Source: Amycolatopsis nalaikhensis (GTDB taxonomy: Bacteria > Actinomycetota > Actinomycetes > Mycobacteriales > Pseudonocardiaceae). Taken from it: a DNA stretch of 64,000 nucleotides. The notes below the pieces were generated by a model. That model worked only from the letters and a program-made list of their open reading frames with translations, was not told where the DNA came from and did no database searches. Positions 24,468 through 33,914 of the stretch are shown piece after piece. Both the position numbers and the translations under genes were made by a program. Each line of letters opens with the position of its first letter. Positions within the stretch are counted from its first letter, which is position 1. The stretch lies in contig NZ_CP127173.1 in NCBI RefSeq assembly GCF_030264295.1, positions 10,361,501 through 10,425,500 on the forward strand, in the 5' to 3' direction.

Positions 24468-24625
24468 GGCTCCACCGTGGCGCAGGGCGGAGCCGGATGG
24501 GGCGGTGGCGGCGAATCTGTGGATCGGCGGGGCCGATGTGGACGGAACCGGGCGGGTCCGGCCCGGGCCGCGGGTTTTTGTCGGTGGGGCGGGCTATCCT
24601 GCCCGGCCCCACCGACCGGACGGGC

Positions 24626-25480
24626 TCAGCCGCAGTGCTCGAACCCGCTCTCGTAGGTGTTGGCGCCCACCGAGCCGCCCCACTTCACGCACGTCGCTTC
24701 GGCCGTCTTCTTCACCGGTCCCGCGTAGTAGGTGAAGCTGCCGGAATCGGTCACCCGCGTCGACCCCTGGACCTCCAGGAACGCCGAGACCGGGCTGGCT
24801 GTGCCGAGCGACGTCGCCTTCAGCGTCGTCACGCAGTTCGCCTTGGTCGAGGCGTTGTACAGCAGGTACGCCGTGCCCGAGGAATTCGCCAGCGCCTGCT
24901 GGTCGACGACCGAGAAGCCCGAGCCGCAGACCTCTTCGGCGGAGTACGGGTTGCCGCCGCAGTTGTTCTTGCTCGTGAAGTCGGTGTGGCCGTAGTACGG
25001 CACCGCGACACCGTTCAGCTTCGCCTTCTGCACCACGCCGTCCAACCGCTCTTCGAAGTGCAGGTGCGGCCCGGTGACCCCGCCGGTCGCGCCCGCCGTG
25101 CCGAGCTGCTTGCCGCCGGCCACCGACTGGCCGACCGAAACCGACTGCGTCGACAGGTGCGCGTACCGGGTGCGCCAGCCGCCGCCGTGGTCCACCTCGA
25201 CCCACTTGCCGTAGCTCGTGCTGCCCTCGTCGGCGACCCGGGTCACCGTGCCCGACGCCGACGCGAGCACCGGCATGCCGGTGATGCCCGACTTCTGGAA
25301 GTCCACGGAGTAGGCCGGGCTGTGGCCGCTGAACGTCGCCGCGGTCACGGTCACCCCGCACTTGAACGGCACCTGGAAGTTGGGGGCGGCCGACGCGGTC
25401 GCCTGGCCGGCGAGGGTGAGGCCGAGCGCGGGCAGCGCCGCGGCGGCGGCGAGCACGGCGAGCCGTCGCAACCTGGACAT
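24626..25480 (-). CDS. secreted M23 family metallopeptidase
   Basis: A 284-residue exported peptidase. A basic start (MSRLRRLAVL) and hydrophobic core end in an ASA-AP signal cleavage site near residue 32. The LytM/M23 zinc site is seen as GHSPAYSVDF (His, Asp), YAHLS and GPHLHFE. The C-terminal 130 residues contain several Cys (NNCGGNPYS, EVCGSG, ANCVTT, TCVKWG, EHCG), which probably form disulfides in a wall-binding or lectin-like domain. It probably cleaves peptidoglycan crosslinks or peptides outside the cell. ATG 25480 follows AGGAGG at good spacing. It is divergent from the two-component system. Confidence 0.87.
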   Translation of the reverse strand: MSRLRRLAVLAAAAALPALGLTLAGQATASAAPNFQVPFKCGVTVTAATFSGHSPAYSVDFQKSGITGMPVLASASGTVTRVADEGSTSYGKWVEVDHGGGWRTRYAHLSTQSVSVGQSVAGGKQLGTAGATGGVTGPHLHFEERLDGVVQKAKLNGVAVPYYGHTDFTSKNNCGGNPYSAEEVCGSGFSVVDQQALANSSGTAYLLYNASTKANCVTTLKATSLGTASPVSAFLEVQGSTRVTDSGSFTYYAGPVKKTAEATCVKWGGSVGANTYESGFEHCG

Positions 25481-25576
25481 GGGGCAACCTCCTGACAAAC
25501 GGGACATCTTGACCCCACGAAGGGAAGCCCGCGTCGGTACATTTTCCGTACAAGCACCCGCGGAGGACCTTCGACG

Positions 25577-26693
25577 ATGACCACGGGACGGGCCGGGTTC
25601 CCGCCGGCACAGGGCTGGCTGCGCTGGGCGCTCGTCGCGGTGCCGATGATCACCGCGATGCCCCGCGCGGGCGCGCTCGCCTGGGTGCTGATCGGCGTCG
25701 CCCTCGCCCTGTCGACCCCCATCCCGTGGCTCCACGACCTCGGCGCCCGGCCGTCGACGGCGATCCTGTCGCTCGGCGTGATCGCGTCCGCGGGCGGGCT
25801 GTGGGTGGTCCTGCCGGGCAGCTGGGCGTCGGTCGCGCTGTTCAGCACGACGTTCTTCGTGGTGCTGCGGCAGTCCACGGTGCCGATCGTGCTGGCCGTC
25901 GTGCTGAACGTCGCGGCGATCACCGCGGCCTGGGTCGTCCACCACGACCGTTGGGAAAGCGCGTTGGCGACCTACACGGTCGTCGCCGTCGTCGTGCTCC
26001 TCGGCCTCAACCGGCGCACGCGGCTGGCCCGGATCGAGCAGACCGAGCTGGCGCTGGCCCGCGCGCAGACCGCCGCCGAGGAGCACGCGCGCGCCGCCGC
26101 CCTCGCCGAACGCACCCGCATCGCCCGCGAGCTGCACGACGTCCTGGCGCACTCACTGGCCGGGCTTTCGCTGAATCTCCAGGGCGCGCGGCTGATGCTG
26201 GTGCGCGACGGGGCGAGCCCGGACGCCGTCGCGCAGATCGAACGCGCCCAGAAACTGGCCGCCGACGGGCTCGCCGAGGCCCGCAAGGCCGTCGCCGCGC
26301 TGCGCGAAGACGCCGTCCCGGTCGAACGCGCGATCGCGGACCTGCTGGCCGCGTACCGGCTCGACAGCGGGGCCCGCGCGGACCTCAAGGTCGAGGGCGA
26401 GCCGCGCGAGCTTCGCCCCGGCGGTCGGCACGGCACTGGTCCGGGCGGTACAAGAAGCGCTGGCCAACACCTGCAAGCACGCGGCGCAGGCCGACGTCGA
26501 CGTCACCCTCGGGTACGAACCCGGGTCGGTCGCGCTGACCGTGGCCGACCGGCAGGGCAGGCGGCCGCCGGACGCGGCGGCGGCAGGCTACGGTTTGCGC
26601 GGGATGGGCGAACGGGTCGCGCTGCTCGACGGGCACGTGGAGAGCGGGCCGGGGGAGGACGGATGGCGGGTTCACCTGACGGTGCCGGCGTGA
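25577..26693 (+). pseudogene. sensor histidine kinase (HisKA_3 type), frameshifted
   Basis: The gene begins at ATG 25577. Residues about 15-145 hold five or six membrane helices. The NarL-type dimerisation helix has His187 (RIARELHDVLAHS). At GAGCTTCGCCC (26408-26418) the frame must move by one base. The following frame then gives APAVGTALVRAVQEALAN and the ATPase motifs with GYGLRGMGERVALL, ending at TGA 26693. Repaired length is 371 residues. Without the shift the reading runs straight into the response regulator gene. Its partner regulator overlaps its stop. The same 11-mer occurs at another frameshift at 53561. Confidence 0.8.
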
Positions 26694-27331
26694 CGCTGCG
26701 CGTCGTGCTGGCCGACGACCAGGCGGTGGTCCGGGAAGGCCTGGTCACGCTGCTCGGGCTGCTGCCCGGCGTCGAGGTGGTCGGCGCGGCCGCCGACGGG
26801 CTCACCGCGCTCGACCTGGTCGCCGAGCACCACCCCGACGTCGTGCTCGTGGACCTGCGGATGCCGCGCTGCGACGGCGTCGAGACCACCGAGCGGATCC
26901 GCGCCGAGCACCCGGGCACCGAGGTCGTCGTGCTCACCACCTACGCCGACGACGAGTCGCTGCTGGCCGCCCTGCGCGCCGGCGCCCGCGGGTTCCTCAC
27001 CAAGGACGCCGACGCCGAGGCCATCGCCAGGGCCCTGCGCTCGGCCGCGGCCGGGCAGTCCACAGTGGACGGCGAACTGCAGCGACGGCTCGTCGAGGCC
27101 GCCACCCGCGGCACGCCCCGGCGCGTCAAGGAGGTCGAAGGCCTGACCGCGCGCGAGATCGAGGTGCTGCGGCTGATCGCGGCCGGGCTGTCGAACACCG
27201 AGATCGCGCGGACCCTGGTGGTCAGCGAGGCCACCGTGAAGACCCACGTGAACCACCTGTTCACGAAGGCGGGCCTGCGCGATCGCGCGCAGGCCGTGGC
27301 CTTCGCCTACCGGGCGGGCATCGCCGGCTGA
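26690..27331 (+). CDS. NarL/LuxR-family response regulator
   Basis: A 213-residue regulator. The receiver domain has acidic DD at 9-10, phospho-acceptor Asp55 (VVLVDLRMP) and Lys in FLTKDAD. The C-terminal LuxR helix-turn-helix (LTAREIEVLRLIAAGLSNTEIA) is complete. GTG 26690 overlaps the kinase stop as GTGA. An ATG at 26663 has a better ribosome site (GGGGGAGG) and would add nine residues. It pairs with the upstream kinase. The stimulus and targets are unknown. A copy of the 13-base palindrome lies at 27058-27070. Confidence 0.9.
   Translation: MTLRVVLADDQAVVREGLVTLLGLLPGVEVVGAAADGLTALDLVAEHHPDVVLVDLRMPRCDGVETTERIRAEHPGTEVVVLTTYADDESLLAALRAGARGFLTKDADAEAIARALRSAAAGQSTVDGELQRRLVEAATRGTPRRVKEVEGLTAREIEVLRLIAAGLSNTEIARTLVVSEATVKTHVNHLFTKAGLRDRAQAVAFAYRAGIAG
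27058..27070. other. 13-base palindrome GTCCACWGTGGAC, copy 2
   Basis: This exact copy lies in the response regulator gene. The coding strand reads Ser-Thr-Val-Asp, again with ACA. Confidence 0.7.
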
Positions 27332-27335
27332 CCCC

Positions 27336-28733
27336 TCACTTCGCGGGCGGGATGTTCGCGTTGTGGTGGAACACGTTGCGCGGGTCGTACTGCGCCTTGA
27401 TCCGGGCCAGGCGGTCGTACTTCGCGGCGCCGTACGACGTCCGGACGCGGTCCTCTTCGTACTCGTTCATGAAGTTGACGTAACCGGCCGAGTTGGACGC
27501 GTGCGGCACCAGCGCGGCCCAGAACTCGCGCACCCAGGCGCGGTCCGCGGCGTGCAGCTCCGGCTCGGGGGCGATCGCGGCGATGTTCACGGCCAGGCTC
27601 TTGCGCCGTGCGCCACCGAAGGCCGTCGCGTCGTCGTCGGGCTCGGTGAACGCCCCGTGCATCGAGAACACCGGCATGATCGACATCGGCGAGGTCTTCC
27701 GCGGCAGGAACTCCGTGATCACGTCGATGACCTCGTCGGTGAAGCCGTCGGCGAAGGCGGCCTTCTCGTAGCCGAGGATGCCCCACGGCGCGGCGTCGTC
27801 GATCAGCTTCTGCAGCTCCACGTACGGGATCGGCGAGACGAACTCGAACAGCGGCGCCGGCCCCGACCGCGCGCCGCGGATCGCCTCGGCGTGGTGCTCC
27901 TCCCCCTCGAACCCGGCGATCAGCAGCGCGTAGCCGGGCTGGAAGTGGTGGGCCTCGGGCACGAACGGCGCGGGCGGCGCGTTGAGCCCGGCCACGAGCA
28001 CGCCCATCTCGCCGGGCAGCGTCTCGAGCACCTCGCGGGCCTGGCGCAGGGCGGCGGCGCCGTCCTCGAGGCTCCAGAAGAACATGGCCAGGTGGACGAT
28101 CGGGCCCACCGGGTGCAGCCGGAACTCGAACTCGGTGACCACGCCGAAGTTGCCGCCGCCCCCGCGCAGCGCCCAGAACAGGTCGGGGTGCTCGTCGGCG
28201 GAGGCACGCAGGATCTGCCCGTCGGCGGTGACGACCTCGGCCGAGAGCACGTTGTCGCAGGACAGGCCGTGCTTGCCGGTGAGCCAGCCGAAGCCGCCGC
28301 CGAGGGTCAGCCCGCCGACGCCGGTGTGGCTGACCGTGCCGCCCGGCACCGCGAGCGCGTGCTCCTGGGTGGCGGCGTCGAGCTGCGCCCACGTCGCTCC
28401 CCCGCCGACGCGCGCGGTGCGGCTCACCGGGTCGACGGTGATGTCCTGGAGGGAGCTCAGGTCGAGGCAGAGCCCGCCGTCGACGACCGCGGCGCCGCCG
28501 AAGTTGTGCCCGCCGCCGCGCACCGAGACGTCGAGCGCGGCTTCGCGGGCGTACGTGAGCGCCGCCGCCACGTCCGCGGCTCCGGCGGGCCGCACCACGA
28601 TCGCGGGGTGGCGGTCGATCTCCCCGTTCCAGACGGACCGGGCGGTGTCGTAACCCGGGTCGCCGGCGGTGAGCACCGCGCCGGCCAGCTGCGTGCGCAG
28701 GCTTTCCAGGGTGGGTTCGGCGGTGGAGGTCAT
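27336..28733 (-). CDS. FAD-binding oxidoreductase, berberine-bridge/oligosaccharide oxidase type
   Basis: A 465-residue FAD_binding_4 protein with a BBE C-terminus. RGGGHN (near residue 73) supplies the His, and the SCDN segment (near 158) the Cys, for bicovalent FAD attachment as in glucooligosaccharide oxidase. The C-terminal FMNEYEEDRVRTSYG and YDPRNVFHHNANIPP are BBE hallmarks. No signal peptide is visible, so it is probably cytoplasmic. It oxidises a sugar or other alcohol with O2, but the substrate is not readable. It is convergent with the response regulator, four bases apart. Confidence 0.87.
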   Translation of the reverse strand: MTSTAEPTLESLRTQLAGAVLTAGDPGYDTARSVWNGEIDRHPAIVVRPAGAADVAAALTYAREAALDVSVRGGGHNFGGAAVVDGGLCLDLSSLQDITVDPVSRTARVGGGATWAQLDAATQEHALAVPGGTVSHTGVGGLTLGGGFGWLTGKHGLSCDNVLSAEVVTADGQILRASADEHPDLFWALRGGGGNFGVVTEFEFRLHPVGPIVHLAMFFWSLEDGAAALRQAREVLETLPGEMGVLVAGLNAPPAPFVPEAHHFQPGYALLIAGFEGEEHHAEAIRGARSGPAPLFEFVSPIPYVELQKLIDDAAPWGILGYEKAAFADGFTDEVIDVITEFLPRKTSPMSIMPVFSMHGAFTEPDDDATAFGGARRKSLAVNIAAIAPEPELHAADRAWVREFWAALVPHASNSAGYVNFMNEYEEDRVRTSYGAAKYDRLARIKAQYDPRNVFHHNANIPPAK

Positions 28734-28775
28734 GGCGGTTCCTCTCGCTAAGTGCCTGTGAGTCGCCTGACCTGC

Positions 28776-28801
28776 GAAGATCGTTACATTGCGTGATCTT
28801 C
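28776..28801. terminator. inverted repeat between YdcF gene and flavin oxidase
   Basis: GAAGATC (28776-28782) and GATCTTC (28795-28801) are exact complements around 12 bases. The repeat touches the stop codon of the YdcF-like gene and lies 43 bases upstream of the oxidase start. It may be a terminator for the former or an operator for the latter. Confidence 0.45.
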
Positions 28802-29447
28802 AGCGGCGCGGGAGGAGACGCTGGGTGAACCCGGCGTCGGCCAGCCGGCCGGACGCCCGCTCGACGCGCGCCGGGACGTGCTGCGGGATCGCGAAGCCGC
28901 GCGCGGCGTACTCGGTGATCCGCTGGGTCTCGCCGACGAGCATGCCGACCACGCGCTCGACGTCCTCTTCCCCGGCGACGTGGTCCTCGAACGACGCCGC
29001 TTTCGACGCGCACACGACGTCGACGCCGGGCCAGAGCCGCTTGGCCGTCGCGTACGCCCGGCGCTGCTGGTACGGCCGCGTCACCAGGGTCACCGACCGG
29101 ATCTCCCGCCCCGTCAGCAGCCGCCGGGTGAACGCGATGTTCTCGCCGGTGTTGCGGGCCTCGGGCTCGACCAGGATGACGTCGTCGGGCACGCCGAGCT
29201 CCAGCGCGATCTCGCGGTAGTGGACCGCTTCGCCACGCGGGAAGCGGTCCACCGTGGTCGGCGCGTTGGCCCCGGTGAACACGACCAGGGGGAACCGTCC
29301 GGCGTGGAACAGCTCCGCCGTGTGCGCGGCGACGCCGGGGTCCCGGCTGCCGAGCCCGACGCCGACGTCCGAACGCCGCGGCTCGTGTCGCAGGTCGTGG
29401 TACTCCCACAGCGTCGCGACGTCGGCGCGGAGGTGCTCCGGCAGCAT
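28800..29447 (-). CDS. YdcF family protein (DUF218)
   Basis: A 215-residue DUF218 protein. The family core is visible: VGLGSRDPGV, FPLVVFTGANAPTT, EPEARNTGENI and VTRPYQQRRAYAT. Members are often membrane proteins acting on the envelope, but this one has no membrane helix or signal and is probably cytosolic. Its ATG overlaps the stop of the S15 peptidase gene by one base (TGATG), so the two are co-translated. The substrate is unknown. Confidence 0.8.
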   Translation of the reverse strand: MLPEHLRADVATLWEYHDLRHEPRRSDVGVGLGSRDPGVAAHTAELFHAGRFPLVVFTGANAPTTVDRFPRGEAVHYREIALELGVPDDVILVEPEARNTGENIAFTRRLLTGREIRSVTLVTRPYQQRRAYATAKRLWPGVDVVCASKAASFEDHVAGEEDVERVVGMLVGETQRITEYAARGFAIPQHVPARVERASGRLADAGFTQRLLPRR

Positions 29448-31243
29448 CAGCCGAACGCGGCTCGCAGCGCGGGCTTGCCGCCCGTCACCGGGAGCGTCAC
29501 CGACGTGCGCGTCAGGTCGAGCGCCAGCCCCGCGCCCGGCTTCGGGCGCAGCGTGTAGTCGTGGTCGCTGGAGGCGACCAGGACCTCCAGCCGGTGCCCG
29601 GCCGCGAGGATGTAGTCCTTCGGCATCAGGTCGACGCCGATGCGGTAGGTCTGCCCCGGCCGGATCGGCTCGGTGCGCGCGGGCGACGTGCGGTTCTGCG
29701 GGTCGGTCCAGCCGCGGCTGATGACGTGGGACGTGCCGTCGGGGGCGCGGTCGAGCAGGACCGCCGAGACGTTCGCCGCAGGCCGGTCGAAGGCCAGCGC
29801 CAGGTCGGCGTGCGCGGTACCGGAGAGACGTACGGACTGCTTCGCCGGCGAAGTCGCGTACAGCAGGCGGTTGCCGGACGACGCGAGACCGGCCAACTGC
29901 TCGATCGTCTTGGACGAGTCGTCGGCGAGGGTTTCGACGGCCGCCATGCCCGGCACCGGCGTGCGGGTGTCGATCGTGCCCTTCGAGCGGCCGCCCGGCC
30001 ACGGGTACACGCGCACGTCGGACGTCCCGGGCGCGGGCCAGTCGGCCTCGTCGGTCCAGGACAGGTCCTCGCGCTGGATCGTCGCCTTCGGCTCGTTCTG
30101 GATGCCGTTGTCGACGCCGTAGAGGTAGTGCGACATCCACTTGTTCAGCGTCGCGAGCCAGACGTCGCGCCGCAGCGAGTACGGGTCGGCGTGCCCGGAC
30201 TGGTGCAGCCAGATCTTGTGCTCGACACCGCGCGCCTTCAGGGCTTCGTACCAGGTCGCGACCTGCTCGGTCTTGACGTTCCAGTCGTTGAGGCCGTGCA
30301 CGGCGAGCACCGAGGCGTGCACGTTGCCGACGTCGTTGCGGTAGTTGCGGACGTCCCAGAAGGGCGTGTAGTCGCCGGTGACGCGGTCCTGGTCGCGGGT
30401 CAGGCCGTCGATCACCGGGCGGCAGACCTGCCGGTCTTCGCGGGTGTAGACGTACTCGGCGAGCACGTCGGCGTCCTCGCCCTGGAACCCACCCGCCGCG
30501 ACGACGGCGCCGTCGTGCCGGTAGTACTCGTACCAGCTCGAGATCGCGGCGATCGGCACGATCGTCTCGAGGCCTTCGACGCCGGTGCTCGCGACGGCGT
30601 TGGGCAGCGTGCCGTTGTAGGACACCCCCATCATGCCGGTCTTGCCGGTGCTCCAGTCGGCCTTCGCGGCGGCGCCGTTCGCGTCCTTCGCGGCGGTGCG
30701 GCCGTTGAGCCAGTCGACGACCGAGCGCGCGCCGACGGTCTCGTTGACGTCGCCGGTGGTCGGGCAGCCGGTCGAGAGGCCGGTGCCGAGCGATTCGCCG
30801 TAGACGACGGCGAAGCCGCGCGCGGTGAAGTAGTCCTGGTAGCGCCAGGTGATCGGGGTGGCCGGGCCGATACCGTGCGCGGCGACGCGCGGGCCTTCCG
30901 GGCCGCGGGCGTAGCCGGGCGCGTAGAGCTCGACGTCGACGTTGTGGTTGGCGACGTCGTTGCCGCCGGCGTAGTACGGGCTGGCCTGGTAGACGACCGG
31001 CACCTTCAGGCCCTGCTGCGTGGCGCGCGGGCGCACGACCTGGGCGTGCACGAGGTCGTCGGCGCCATCGTGGTCGCTGTCGACGGGAGCGGTGACCCAG
31101 ACGTCTTCGCGGATGACGTCGGCGGGGTCGAAGGCGGGCTGTGCCTGGCCGCCGGTGAAGACGGGCGCGGGCGGCGCGGCTTCGGCGGGCACCGCGGTCA
31201 GCGGCAGGGTCGCCAGTGCGAAGAGCAGGACAGCGGCTTTCAC
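29447..31243 (-). CDS. secreted S15 family Xaa-Pro dipeptidyl-peptidase
   Basis: A 598-residue exported serine peptidase. A Sec signal (MKAAVLLFALATLPLTAVPAEA) is cut near residue 22. The alpha/beta-hydrolase nucleophile is Ser in GVSYNG, the Asp lies in HGLNDWNV and the His in HQSGHADP. The C-terminal third is the X-Pro peptidase jelly-roll domain. It removes Xaa-Pro dipeptides from peptides outside the cell. GTG 31243 starts the signal peptide. It is co-transcribed with the YdcF-like gene. Confidence 0.88.
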   Translation of the reverse strand: MKAAVLLFALATLPLTAVPAEAAPPAPVFTGGQAQPAFDPADVIREDVWVTAPVDSDHDGADDLVHAQVVRPRATQQGLKVPVVYQASPYYAGGNDVANHNVDVELYAPGYARGPEGPRVAAHGIGPATPITWRYQDYFTARGFAVVYGESLGTGLSTGCPTTGDVNETVGARSVVDWLNGRTAAKDANGAAAKADWSTGKTGMMGVSYNGTLPNAVASTGVEGLETIVPIAAISSWYEYYRHDGAVVAAGGFQGEDADVLAEYVYTREDRQVCRPVIDGLTRDQDRVTGDYTPFWDVRNYRNDVGNVHASVLAVHGLNDWNVKTEQVATWYEALKARGVEHKIWLHQSGHADPYSLRRDVWLATLNKWMSHYLYGVDNGIQNEPKATIQREDLSWTDEADWPAPGTSDVRVYPWPGGRSKGTIDTRTPVPGMAAVETLADDSSKTIEQLAGLASSGNRLLYATSPAKQSVRLSGTAHADLALAFDRPAANVSAVLLDRAPDGTSHVISRGWTDPQNRTSPARTEPIRPGQTYRIGVDLMPKDYILAAGHRLEVLVASSDHDYTLRPKPGAGLALDLTRTSVTLPVTGGKPALRAAFG

Positions 31244-31327
31244 TCAAACCCCCAAGCCGGGCGAAGCGGACGGGTTTCGAGACTTCCGCTCCGGCCGCGG
31301 GGGTGTCAAGAGACTAACGTCGGGGGC

Positions 31328-32881
31328 ATGCCGACCGTGGAAGCGCCGATCGCCGCCGTGACCGTCTACCCGCAGCAGGCCCGGATCACCCGCCGGGGCA
31401 AGGCCCCGCTGGCGGACGGCCCGCGCCTGACGTTCGCCGGGCTGCCCCTGGCGCTCGACCCGGGGTCCGTGCGCGTCACCGGTACCGGGCCCGCGTTGAT
31501 CACGGGCGTCGACGTCCGGACCGAGCGGCACGCTTCTCCGGCTGACGCGGCGCTTCGGGCTCTTGTCGAGCAACGGCGTGCGGACCAGGCGGTGCTCGAT
31601 GGCGTCGTGGACGACGAAGCCGCTGAAGCGATGAAGGTGGATCTGCTGACTTCGCTGGCGAAGCGCAGTGGTGGGAGCTTCGCGAAGGCGTTGGCCGCTG
31701 GGACTGCTGAGCCTTCGCGCGTCGCCGAGGTCACCGATGCGTTGAGTTCGCGGTTGGCCGCCGCGTTGAAGGCTCGTCGGGTGCTTTCCGATCGGATCAC
31801 CCGGCTGCGCGAGGACCTCGCTGCTCTTGATCGGCAGATCGAATCCCACAGCGCGCGGTCCGAAGAGGACAGTACTTCGGTGGTCGTCGAGCTGGAGATT
31901 TCGGATCCTGCCGGGTCTGCGGAGTTGGAACTGTCCTATGTGGTCCCCGGGGCCAGCTGGGAGCCGGGGTATGACATCCGGGTTCGCGGGACCGACGTCA
32001 CGGTGGTTTCGTACGGGCTGGTCAGTCAGCACACGGGTGAGGACTGGCCGGAGTGCGAACTCGCTTTGTCGACCGCGCGGCCCGCGGTTTCGGTGGTGGT
32101 ACCGGAACTTTCGCCGTGGTACTTGGACCGGGTGCTCCCCGCCCCGGGGGCCCCCGCCCTCCCCGCGGCGGCGTACGGCGGCGCGGGCGGTGGGACGCCT
32201 GAGGGTGCGCCTATGCGTTTCGCCGCGGCTATGGCGCCGAAGGTCGCTTCGGTCGAACAGGGAACCACGGCCGTGACGTACCGGCCTTCGCGTCCGGTCG
32301 CCGTGCCGTCGGGTGCTTCCGGGCATCGGACGACGTTGGCGCAGCTTTCGCTGACGGCTGAGCTGGGTTATGTGACGGCGCCGGTGTTGGCGGAGGAAGC
32401 GTATTTGCGGGCCACGGTCGTGAACACTTCGGAACACGCTTTGCGGCCGGGGCGGGCTTCGGTGTTCCACGACGCGGAGTTCGTGGGGACCACGTCTCTG
32501 GAGGCCTGGGCTCCCGGGGAGGAGCTGGAGCTGGCGTTGGGCGTGGACGACCGGATCCGGGTCGAACGGGAGTTGGTTCGCCGTACCGCTTCGAAGGCGA
32601 CGTTGTCCGGGCAGAAGCGGCGGGAGGCGGAGTATCGGATTTCGGTGGGGAACCACGGGCCTCGGGAAGCGGTGGTGACGGTGCTGGATCAGGCGCCGGT
32701 TTCGCGGGACGACGGGATCACCGTGAAGGACGTGAAGACGTCACCTGAGCCGGTGGAGACTTCGGAGCTGGGTGAGTACACGTGGAAGTTGACGCTGGCA
32801 CCGGGGCAGACGGGTGAGGTGAAGCTGTCGTACCGGGTGGACGTGGCGAAGGGCGTGGAACTCACCGGCTGGCGGGAATAG
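31328..32881 (+). CDS. DUF4139 domain-containing protein (MuiA-like)
   Basis: A 517-residue protein. The N-terminal DUF4140 part (IAAVTVYPQQARITRRG; FAGLPLALDPGSVRV) is followed by a coiled coil with two helices around 100-185 and the DUF4139 beta-rich domain (SYVVPGASWEPGYDIRV; GEYTWKLTLAPGQTGEVKLSY). No signal peptide is visible. Homologs are called mucoidy inhibitor-like, but no activity is established. ATG 31328 is the first in frame after the divergent S15 gene. Codon usage here is looser (more T at third positions) than in neighbouring genes. Confidence 0.85.
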   Translation: MPTVEAPIAAVTVYPQQARITRRGKAPLADGPRLTFAGLPLALDPGSVRVTGTGPALITGVDVRTERHASPADAALRALVEQRRADQAVLDGVVDDEAAEAMKVDLLTSLAKRSGGSFAKALAAGTAEPSRVAEVTDALSSRLAAALKARRVLSDRITRLREDLAALDRQIESHSARSEEDSTSVVVELEISDPAGSAELELSYVVPGASWEPGYDIRVRGTDVTVVSYGLVSQHTGEDWPECELALSTARPAVSVVVPELSPWYLDRVLPAPGAPALPAAAYGGAGGGTPEGAPMRFAAAMAPKVASVEQGTTAVTYRPSRPVAVPSGASGHRTTLAQLSLTAELGYVTAPVLAEEAYLRATVVNTSEHALRPGRASVFHDAEFVGTTSLEAWAPGEELELALGVDDRIRVERELVRRTASKATLSGQKRREAEYRISVGNHGPREAVVTVLDQAPVSRDDGITVKDVKTSPEPVETSELGEYTWKLTLAPGQTGEVKLSYRVDVAKGVELTGWRE

Positions 32882-32893
32882 CACCGGGACAGC

Positions 32894-32926
32894 CGTGTGC
32901 TCGCCGGAGGTTCCGGCGAGCACACG
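32894..32926. terminator. strong bidirectional terminator
   Basis: CGTGTGCTCGCCGGA (32894-32908) and its exact complement (32912-32926) form a 15-bp stem with a 3-base loop. It lies between the convergent DUF4139 and CBS genes. Confidence 0.9.
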
Positions 32927-32933
32927 CGAACCA

Positions 32934-33365
32934 CTACCCCTGCGAGATGTAAGCCTGCAGCTGCTCCTGGCTCTGCTCCAGCTGTTCCATCCGGTTCTTG
33001 ACGACGTCCCCGATGGAAACAATCCCAGCGAGCCGCCCGTCGGACAGCACCGGCACGTGACGGATCCGCCTCTCCGTCATCAGCACCGACAGCTGGTCCA
33101 CCGAATCGTCCGGGGTGCAGCTCGCCACCAGCTTCGTCATGATCTCCGACACCGGGCCGTCCAGCAGGCCGGGGCCGTGCTCGTGCAGGCGCCGTACGAC
33201 GTCGCGCTCCGAGACTATTCCCGCTATCGATCCGTCCGGGTGCACCACCACCATCGCGCCCACGTTGTTCTCCGCCAGGCCGGCCAGCAGCGTGGTCACC
33301 GTCGTCTCCGGGGTGACCGTCGCGACCGCCGACCCCTTCTTGCGCAGCAGATCCGCAATCCGCAT
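32934..33365 (-). CDS. tandem CBS domain protein
   Basis: A 143-residue protein made of two CBS motifs (about 1-62 and 70-130; GIVSERDVVRR and GIVSIGDVVK) forming one Bateman module, with a short Gln/Glu-rich tail. Such proteins bind adenosine nucleotides and act as sensors. Similar stand-alone actinobacterial proteins resemble hypoxic response protein 1. No enzymatic domain is attached. The 100 bases upstream hold its promoter region. Confidence 0.88.
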   Translation of the reverse strand: MRIADLLRKKGSAVATVTPETTVTTLLAGLAENNVGAMVVVHPDGSIAGIVSERDVVRRLHEHGPGLLDGPVSEIMTKLVASCTPDDSVDQLSVLMTERRIRHVPVLSDGRLAGIVSIGDVVKNRMEQLEQSQEQLQAYISQG

Positions 33366-33467
33366 GGCGATCCTTCCCGTCGGTGAGCTGGATCACCACA
33401 GGGTAAGGGCGGCGGGACGTGCGCGAAAGTCCGGCAAACGGGGCCTGTTCGTGGTATTGACACCGAT

Positions 33468-33914
33468 TCAGCCGAGGCGTTCGGCCAGCCCGTCCAGTGC
33501 CGCGCGGATGCCCGCCGCGTAGTCGTCGTCCGCCAGGGCGTCCAGGCGGCCTCGGGCCAGTTCCAGCTGCTCGCGGGCCGCCTTCAGGTCGCCGAGCTTG
33601 CGGTAGTCCTCGCCCAGGTTGAGGTGCAGCGACGGGTAGAACCCGCGCACCGCCAGCGACGAGTGGTACTCCTGGGCCCGCGAGTCCGTCAGGGAATCCG
33701 CTGCCGCCAGGGCGCGCAAGTCCCACTCCAGCTCCTCCGCCGGGTCGTCGCACACGTCCGCCATGTGGTGCGCCAGCGCGACGCGGTGCAGCGGGTCGCC
33801 CTCCGGGCCGATCGACGCCCACAACTCCGCGAACGTCGCGTACGCGCCCGCCCGGTCGCCGCCGATGTGCTGCCGCAGGCCGGCGTCGATCGCCACCATC
33901 ACGTCGTCCGTCAT
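33468..33914 (-). CDS. tetratricopeptide-like helical protein
   Basis: A 148-residue all-helical protein with at least two TPR-like pairs (YATFAELWASIGPEGDPLHRVALAHHMADVC; YPSLHLNLGEDYRKLGDLKAAREQLELA). Its ATG overlaps the stop of the MocR regulator gene (ATGA), so the two are co-translated. It has no catalytic motif. It is probably a protein-interaction partner. The role is unknown. Confidence 0.75.
   Translation of the reverse strand: MTDDVMVAIDAGLRQHIGGDRAGAYATFAELWASIGPEGDPLHRVALAHHMADVCDDPAEELEWDLRALAAADSLTDSRAQEYHSSLAVRGFYPSLHLNLGEDYRKLGDLKAAREQLELARGRLDALADDDYAAGIRAALDGLAERLG

Noticed and set aside
25481..25576. ydaO/cyclic di-AMP riboswitch before the secreted M23 peptidase
   Set aside because: The intergenic region is only 96 bases and shared with a divergent gene, too short for that element, and no conserved motif is visible.
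26663..26690. A natural histidine kinase-response regulator fusion
   Set aside because: One continuous frame exists only because the kinase loses frame at 26411. The true kinase C-terminus is in the other frame and stops at 26693.
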